The notes under the pieces were generated by a model that ran no database searches, was not told where the DNA came from, and worked only from the letters and a program-made list of their open reading frames with translations. From Desulfarculus sp. (lineage in GTDB: Bacteria > Desulfobacterota > Desulfarculia > Desulfarculales > Desulfarculaceae): a stretch of 10,000 nt of DNA. The stretch lies in NCBI GenBank assembly GCA_020216805.1, contig JAIWNN010000039.1, positions 1 to 10,000 of the forward strand, given 5' to 3'. Shown here one piece after another: positions 5,789 through 10,000 of this stretch (positions are counted from its first letter, which is position 1; each line of letters opens with the position of its first letter). The position numbers and the translations under genes are program-made.

Positions 5789-7714
5789 CTAGGCGAGGAG
5801 TCGGCGAGCGGCCTGGAGCACCGCCACCGCGTCCAGACCGTAGAGGCCCCGCAACTGCGCCTGGCTGCCATGCTCCACGAAGACGTCGTCCACCCCCACC
5901 AGGCGCACGGCGACCTCGCGCAGACCGGCCTCGGCCAGGGCCTCCAGCACCGCCGCGCCGAACCCGCCGGCCTTGACGTTCTCCTCCACCGTGACCACCC
6001 GCTGGCAGCGGCGGGCGCACTCCAGGATCAGCTCGCGGTCCAGGGGCTTGGCGAAGCGGGCGTTGACCAGGGCCACGCTCACGCCCTCGGCGCTCAACTC
6101 GGCCGCCGCCTGCGCGGCGGCGGCCACGCCAGCCCCGATGCCGATCAGGCAGAGGTCGTCGCCCGTCTGGCGCAGCTCGGCCTGGCCCCAGGGCAGCTGG
6201 CGCAGGGGGCCGGAGCAGTCCACCCCCAGGCCGCGCCCCCGGGGATAGCGCAGGGCCACCGGACCGTCGTGCAGCAGCGCGCTGTGGAGCATATGGCGCA
6301 GCTCGTCCTCGTCGGCCGGGGCCAAGACCGAAAGATTGGGCACGCAACGCAGGAAGCTGAGGTCCAAAAGCCCCTGGTGGGTGGCCCCATCCTCGCCCAC
6401 CACCCCGCCCCGGTCCATGGCCAGGACCACCGGCAGGTTGGTCAGGCAGACGTCGTGCACCACTTGGTCGAAGGCCCGCTGCATGAAGGTGCTGTAGATG
6501 GCCACCACCGGCCGCAGGCCCTGGGCGGCCAGGCCGGCGGCGAAGGTCACCGCGTGCTGCTCGGCGATGCCCACGTCCACGAAGCGCTCGGGCAGGGCCT
6601 CGGCGAAGGCGTTCAGGCCGGTTCCCTCGGGCATGGCGGCGGTGATGGCCACGATGCGCTGGTTGGCCTGGCCCAGCTCCACCATGGTGCGGCCGAAGAC
6701 CTCGGTGTAGGTGGGCGGCGGCGGGCTGGCCGGGGGCTCGGTCGGGGCCTCGGTCTCGTCCGGGGCGGGCCTGGGCCGGGGCTTGGTGGCCCCCACCCCG
6801 TGGAAGTGGCTGGGGTCGGCCTCGGCCGGGGCGTAGCCCTTGCCCTTGGTGGTCAGCACGTGGACTAGCTGCGGCCCCTGCTGACGGGCCACGTTCGCGA
6901 AGGTCTCGCCCAGCCACTCCAGGTTGTGGCCGTCCACCGGGCCGATGTAGTTGAACTTGAAGGCCTCGAAGAGCATGCCCGGGGTGCTGAAGGTCTTGAA
7001 CGACTCCTCCGAGCGCCGGGCCAGGTCCAAAAGGTCGCGGCCGATGCCCGGCACGCTTTTCAGCCAGCGCTCCAAATCCTTGCGGAAGGTCATGTAGGCC
7101 TTGCCCGAGAGCGCGCGGGACATGAAGCGCGACAGCGCCCCCACGTTGCGGGCGATGGACATGCCGTTGTCGTTGAGGACCACGATCAGGTCCTGGTCCA
7201 TGAACCCGGCCTGGTTGAGGCCCTCGAAGGCCAGGCCGGCGGTGAGCGAGCCGTCGCCGATCACCGCCACCACCCGGCCGGGGTCGCCGTTCAGGCGCTT
7301 GGCGTAGGCCATGCCCAGGGCGGCGCTGATGCTGGTGGAGGAGTGCCCGGTGTCAAAGGCGTCGTAGGGACTCTCGGCCCGCTTGGGAAAGCCGGACAAT
7401 CCACCCAATTGGCGCAGGGTGTGGAATTGGTCGCGGCGGCCGGTGAGCAGTTTGTGGGCGTAGGTCTGGTGGCCCACGTCCCAGACGATGCGGTCCTCCA
7501 CCCGGTGGAAGACCTTGAGCAGGGCCAGGGTCAGCTCCACCACCCCCAGGCTGGGGGCCAGGTGGCCGCCGGTGCGGGTCACGGTTTCTATGATCCGCTG
7601 ACGGATCTCCGCGGCCAGGCGCTCCAGATCCTCGAGGCCCAGGGACTTCAGGTCAGCCGGAGAGTCGATCCTCTCCAGCAGGGACGTTCTGACAGGCAGG
7701 GATGGTTCCAACAT
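5789..7714 (-). CDS. dxs: 1-deoxy-D-xylulose-5-phosphate synthase
   Basis: This 641-residue enzyme condenses pyruvate and glyceraldehyde 3-phosphate to DXP using thiamine diphosphate. It is the first step of the MEP isoprenoid pathway and also a source for thiamine and pyridoxal synthesis. The length is normal. Visible sites are H51, the cofactor motif GDGSLTAG (153-160) through NDN (181-183), the catalytic glutamate in DVGIAEQH (E385), YSTFMQRAFDQ with R412, and YPRG with R492. A proline-rich, acidic linker (about 311-335) joins the first and second domains. The ATG at 7714 is the only sensible start, although the GGGGAG box sits only 1 base upstream, closer than usual. The gene is preceded by a 384-bp spacer after ispA and is followed within 2 bases by tlyA. 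No thiamine (TPP) riboswitch is visible upstream. Confidence 0.97.
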   Translation of the reverse strand: MLEPSLPVRTSLLERIDSPADLKSLGLEDLERLAAEIRQRIIETVTRTGGHLAPSLGVVELTLALLKVFHRVEDRIVWDVGHQTYAHKLLTGRRDQFHTLRQLGGLSGFPKRAESPYDAFDTGHSSTSISAALGMAYAKRLNGDPGRVVAVIGDGSLTAGLAFEGLNQAGFMDQDLIVVLNDNGMSIARNVGALSRFMSRALSGKAYMTFRKDLERWLKSVPGIGRDLLDLARRSEESFKTFSTPGMLFEAFKFNYIGPVDGHNLEWLGETFANVARQQGPQLVHVLTTKGKGYAPAEADPSHFHGVGATKPRPRPAPDETEAPTEPPASPPPPTYTEVFGRTMVELGQANQRIVAITAAMPEGTGLNAFAEALPERFVDVGIAEQHAVTFAAGLAAQGLRPVVAIYSTFMQRAFDQVVHDVCLTNLPVVLAMDRGGVVGEDGATHQGLLDLSFLRCVPNLSVLAPADEDELRHMLHSALLHDGPVALRYPRGRGLGVDCSGPLRQLPWGQAELRQTGDDLCLIGIGAGVAAAAQAAAELSAEGVSVALVNARFAKPLDRELILECARRCQRVVTVEENVKAGGFGAAVLEALAEAGLREVAVRLVGVDDVFVEHGSQAQLRGLYGLDAVAVLQAARRLLA

Positions 7715-8098
7715 GCTCCCCTGGTTGCGGGATCAGCGCCGCCGAGCCGGACTTGACGGAGGCGCTGTGGCAATTGTGAAGCCTGACCGCCGGTTACGCA
7801 ACCTGGTGCGGCCCCGGAAGGGGATCGGTCGCGCATATAACGCGAGGCTAGGCCGGAGCGGGGACGCCGCCCACCGTCGGGTTCCGGGCCTATGGCGGCG
7901 ATAATTCGGCCTAATCAATCCGGCGGCCAGGCCGGTGCATTCCCCGCCCAGCCGGGCCAACGCGTCGCGGCCCTGATGATCGCGCCCCGGAGGCAAGGTC
8001 TCGCTTATCATGCGACTTCCTTGGCAAGCTCGTTCGGTGTCAACCGGACGGAGCGATTGGCTTGGCCGCGATGCCATCCGGACCGGGTCGGCGCGCGG
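7715..8098. other. 384-bp spacer between ispA and dxs
   Basis: I see no supported gene here. On the minus strand an ATG at 8011 has AAGGAAG about 4 bases upstream and opens a 92-codon frame. Its first 30 or so codons look coding (GRDHQGRDALARLGGECTGLAAG), but the rest turns Arg/Pro-rich with codon choice unlike the neighbours, so a decayed gene or chance frame is more likely. The stretch contains AT-richer patches (about 7890-7920, and GTTATATG on the minus strand near 7837) that could hold a dxs promoter, but no -35/-10 pair is convincing. Confidence 0.5.
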
Positions 8099-8992
8099 TC
8101 AGTGGGTGCGCGCCATGATGTAGGCGGCCAGGGCCCGCAGGGGCCAGGCCGGATCACCCAGGGGTTCCAGGATCCGGGCCGCCTCGTCCACCAGGCGCTG
8201 GCCGGTCTCCCGGGCCTGGGCCGGGCCCACCACCGCGGGATAGGTCATCTTGCCCCGGGCCTCGTCGCTGCCGATGGCCTTGCCCAGGGCGGCGGCGTCG
8301 CCGCTGAGGTTAAGCAGGTCGTCGGCGATCTGGAAGGCCAGGCCGACACGCCGGCCATAGCGCGACAGGAGCGTCACCTGCTCCTGGTCGCCGCCAGCCA
8401 AAAGCGCACCGGCCTCCAGGGAGGCGCTGATCAGGGCGCCGGTCTTGAGCGCGTGGATGTACTGCACCGTGGCCAGGTCCGGCTCCTGGCGCTCGGCCAA
8501 CAGATCGGCGGCCTGACCGCCCACCATGCCCTCGCGACCAGAGGCGCGCATCACCAGGTGGGCGGCGGCCAGGGCCCGCCAGGGCTCCAGGTCGCCGATG
8601 GCTCCCGGATCGGTCAACAACACCATGGCCTGGGTCAGCAGGCCGTCGCCAGCCAGGATGGCCAGGCCCTCGCCAAATACCTTGTGGTTGGTGGGCACCC
8701 CGCGCCGGAAGTCGTCGTCGTCCATGCCGGGCAGGTCATCGTGGATCAGACTGTAGGTGTGGATCATCTCCAAGGCGCAGGCGCAGTACATCACCCGGTT
8801 GGGATCGCCGCCCACCGCCTGGGCCGCGGCCAGACAGAGGATGGGCCGCAGGCGCTTGCCGCCGGCGAAGAGGCTGTAGCGCATGGCCTTGAGGATCTGG
8901 CCGCCGGCCTCGTCGCTGGGTAGGTAGCGCTCCAGGGCCGCGTCCACCAGCTCGCGCTGGCTTTTCAGGTAAGCCTTGAGGCCGTCCGTCAC
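8099..8992 (-). CDS. ispA: Short-chain (farnesyl-type) polyprenyl diphosphate synthase
   Basis: This 297-residue trans-prenyltransferase adds isopentenyl diphosphate to allylic diphosphates, most likely giving farnesyl (C15) diphosphate for undecaprenyl and quinone synthesis. GGKRLRP (44-50) and the first aspartate-rich motif DDLPGMDDDD (85-94) are canonical, including the two-residue insertion of bacterial farnesyl synthases. Y80, five residues before that motif, matches the tyrosine that limits chain length in the Geobacillus enzyme. ALKTGALI (181-188) and GKMTYP are present. The second motif reads DDLLN (224-228) instead of DDxxD, so its last acidic residue is Asn; I recall this in other deltaproteobacterial homologues. 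C15 versus C20 product is not certain. The start is the GTG at 8992, 1 base after the xseB stop, with AGGAGG 6 bases upstream. Confidence 0.94.
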   Translation of the reverse strand: MTDGLKAYLKSQRELVDAALERYLPSDEAGGQILKAMRYSLFAGGKRLRPILCLAAAQAVGGDPNRVMYCACALEMIHTYSLIHDDLPGMDDDDFRRGVPTNHKVFGEGLAILAGDGLLTQAMVLLTDPGAIGDLEPWRALAAAHLVMRASGREGMVGGQAADLLAERQEPDLATVQYIHALKTGALISASLEAGALLAGGDQEQVTLLSRYGRRVGLAFQIADDLLNLSGDAAALGKAIGSDEARGKMTYPAVVGPAQARETGQRLVDEAARILEPLGDPAWPLRALAAYIMARTH

Positions 8993-8993
8993 C

Positions 8994-9248
8994 TCAGTCC
9001 TCCTGGCCCGGGTCCGGGCTGAAGGGCGTTTCCACCAGGCCCTTCTCGCGGTCCTTCAGCAGCAGGGCCACTTTCTTTTCGGCCGCGTCCAGGCGCTGGC
9101 CGCAAGTCTCGGCCAGCTTCACTCCCTCCTCGAACAGGGCCAGGGACTCTTCCAGATCCAGGTCCTCGCCTTCCAGGCGGGCCACGATCTCCTCCAGGCG
9201 CTTGAGACCCTGCTCGAAGCCGCCTTCCTTCTTGGCCTTGGCCATCAT
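8994..9248 (-). CDS. xseB: Exodeoxyribonuclease VII small subunit
   Basis: The 84-residue protein is a typical XseB: FEQGLKRLEEIVARLEGEDLDLEESLALFEEGVKLAETCGQRL forms the two-helix coiled coil of the family. Several copies bind the catalytic subunit XseA, and the complex degrades single-stranded DNA in both directions. XseA is not in the window. Two adjacent ATG codons are possible starts. The first (9248) overlaps the stop of the M23 peptidase gene as ATGA, while the second (9245) has the better spacing (7 bases) from AAGGAGG. The tail (ETPFSPDPGQED) is unstructured. The ispA gene follows after 1 base. Confidence 0.95.
   Translation of the reverse strand: MMAKAKKEGGFEQGLKRLEEIVARLEGEDLDLEESLALFEEGVKLAETCGQRLDAAEKKVALLLKDREKGLVETPFSPDPGQED
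8999..9004 (-). promoter_or_regulatory. Shine-Dalgarno site of ispA
   Basis: AGGAGG on the minus strand, inside the last codons of xseB, lies 6 bases before the GTG at 8992. It decides the GTG as the ispA start and implies initiation coupled to xseB termination. Confidence 0.8.
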
Positions 9249-10000
9249 TTGTCCTCCTTGCCACGCGTCGGACGGGCCGGCGCGGACTGGGCCGCCGGCT
9301 GACCAGGGGGCGGCTGGCGGCTCAACGCGATCCAGGCCAGGGGGTCCACCCGGGCCCCGGCCCAGTGCAGGTCGAAATGCAGGTGCGGCCCGGTGATGCG
9401 CCCACTCATCCCGCTCAGGGCGATGACCTGGCCGGCCCGCACCATCTGGCCCTCGCCCACCGAGACCTGGCTGAGATGGCGATAGGCGCTGATCAGGCCC
9501 AGACCATGGTCGATCATCAGGGTCAGGCCGCCAAAAAAGGTGTCCAGCACCAAGGCCGCCCGTCCAGCGGCCGGGGCCAGCACCGGGACGCCCACCGCCG
9601 CCCGCAGGTCCACCCCGCCGTGGGGGCTGCGGGGCTGGTCGTTGACCAGGCTGCGCCGGCCAAAGGGGCCCACCACCACGCTGTCCAGGGGCGTCCGCCA
9701 GGGGCCGGACCAGAGCTGGCGCGGGGTGGCCAGGGCGTAGACCGCCTTCATGCGGGCGGCCTCGTCCCAGTGGCGGGCCAACTGCTCGGGGTCGGGCTCC
9801 ACGTACTTGCCCTCCACCGTGATCCGCCGCAGGCCATAGTCGTGGGCCTTGACCTTGACCTCGCGGCTGGCCAGCACCCGGCCCTGGCTGACCACCGCGA
9901 GGGTGGCGCTCCCGGCCGGGGCCTCCAGATCGGCCGCGACCAGGCCCCGCCAGCAGCCATCCGCGGACTTGGCCAAGGGGGCCTCGCGCCCCAGCAGACG
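9245..10000 (-). CDS. M23-family (LytM-type) metallopeptidase, N-terminus outside window
   Basis: The frame is open from the window edge (RLLGREAPLAKSADGCW...) to a TGA at 9245-9247, giving 251 visible residues. A TTG at 9976 is not a credible start because the conserved GREAPL segment precedes it. The N-terminal part (LVAADLEAPAGSATLAVV) resembles the beta-rich domain found before M23 in secreted deltaproteobacterial proteins; a signal peptide would lie upstream. The M23 zinc site is complete: HGGVD (H127, D131), RHLS (H175) and GPHLHF (H206, H208), counted from the visible start. Such enzymes cut peptidoglycan cross-links or act on other periplasmic substrates. A proline/alanine-rich tail ends the protein. 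The stop overlaps the xseB start by 4 bases (ATGA), so this gene heads, or lies inside, the xseB-ispA operon. Confidence 0.92.
   Translation of the reverse strand, partial: RLLGREAPLAKSADGCWRGLVAADLEAPAGSATLAVVSQGRVLASREVKVKAHDYGLRRITVEGKYVEPDPEQLARHWDEAARMKAVYALATPRQLWSGPWRTPLDSVVVGPFGRRSLVNDQPRSPHGGVDLRAAVGVPVLAPAAGRAALVLDTFFGGLTLMIDHGLGLISAYRHLSQVSVGEGQMVRAGQVIALSGMSGRITGPHLHFDLHWAGARVDPLAWIALSRQPPPGQPAAQSAPARPTRGKEDK
9253..9259 (-). promoter_or_regulatory. Shine-Dalgarno site of xseB
   Basis: AAGGAGG on the minus strand, inside the end of the M23 peptidase gene, lies 4 bases before the first and 7 bases before the second of two consecutive ATG codons. The spacing favours the second ATG, while the ATGA overlap favours the first. 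Confidence 0.8.

Noticed and set aside
5870..6868. Long plus-strand open frame across dxs (332 codons)
   Set aside because: Composition is His/Gln/Gly-rich and featureless; dxs on the other strand is certain.
5787..6917. Upstream extension of the tlyA frame through the dxs gene
   Set aside because: The Arg/Gly/Pro-rich extension is an out-of-frame reading of dxs; the S4 domain begins right after the ATG at 5786.
7681..7800. A thiamine (TPP) riboswitch ahead of dxs
   Set aside because: The conserved CUGAGA and GAACCUGAU-like elements are absent.
7733..8011. A 92-codon gene between ispA and dxs
   Set aside because: Only the first third has gene-like codon use; the rest is Arg-rich noise and no family is recognised. 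Kept as part of the spacer description.
7892..8923. Plus-strand open frame across ispA (343 codons)
   Set aside because: Antisense shadow of ispA with no recognisable domain or ribosome site.

Overview
The window is very GC-rich, densely coded DNA with classical bacterial signals (Shine-Dalgarno sites, sigma-70-like boxes, stop/start overlaps). The gene order M23 peptidase - xseB - ispA - dxs - tlyA and an orphan methyltransferase of the corrinoid/folate type suggest a high-GC member of the Desulfobacterota (former Deltaproteobacteria, perhaps Desulfarculales-like). This assignment is inference from gene content; no rRNA or marker tree is available here.

Left part (1-2405): the N-terminus of a gene resembling dGTP triphosphohydrolase leaves the window on the minus strand. 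It is divergent from a plus-strand pterin-binding methyltransferase-like gene, and the 108-bp gap holds a convincing promoter for each. Converging on the methyltransferase gene from the right are a small two-helix membrane protein of unknown function and, upstream of it on the same strand, a TauE/SafE-type (TSUP) anion exporter.

Middle (2406-5020): a structured 197-bp gap carries an 18-bp hairpin just after the M18 aminopeptidase gene and a fragment that looks like the 3' end of a tRNA. The M18 aminopeptidase gene follows. A 75-bp junction with a hairpin and a possible promoter separates it from an EamA/DMT-family transporter gene.

Right part (5046-10000): a minus-strand gene string, in transcription order M23 peptidase (entering from beyond the window), xseB, ispA, dxs, tlyA and the EamA transporter. 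M23-xseB overlap by 4 bp, xseB-ispA are 1 bp apart and dxs-tlyA 2 bp apart, which suggests translational coupling. Dxs makes 1-deoxy-D-xylulose 5-phosphate, entering the MEP pathway, and IspA condenses the resulting C5 units to farnesyl diphosphate; XseB (exonuclease VII), TlyA (rRNA methylation) and the M23 enzyme (cell wall) are housekeeping companions. The one break in this tight packing is a 384-bp spacer between ispA and dxs with no gene I can support.

I see no CRISPR array, transposase, phage gene, toxin-antitoxin pair or defence system. Most of the window is ordinary core genome; the points worth a second look are the intergenic structures and the unassigned small membrane protein.
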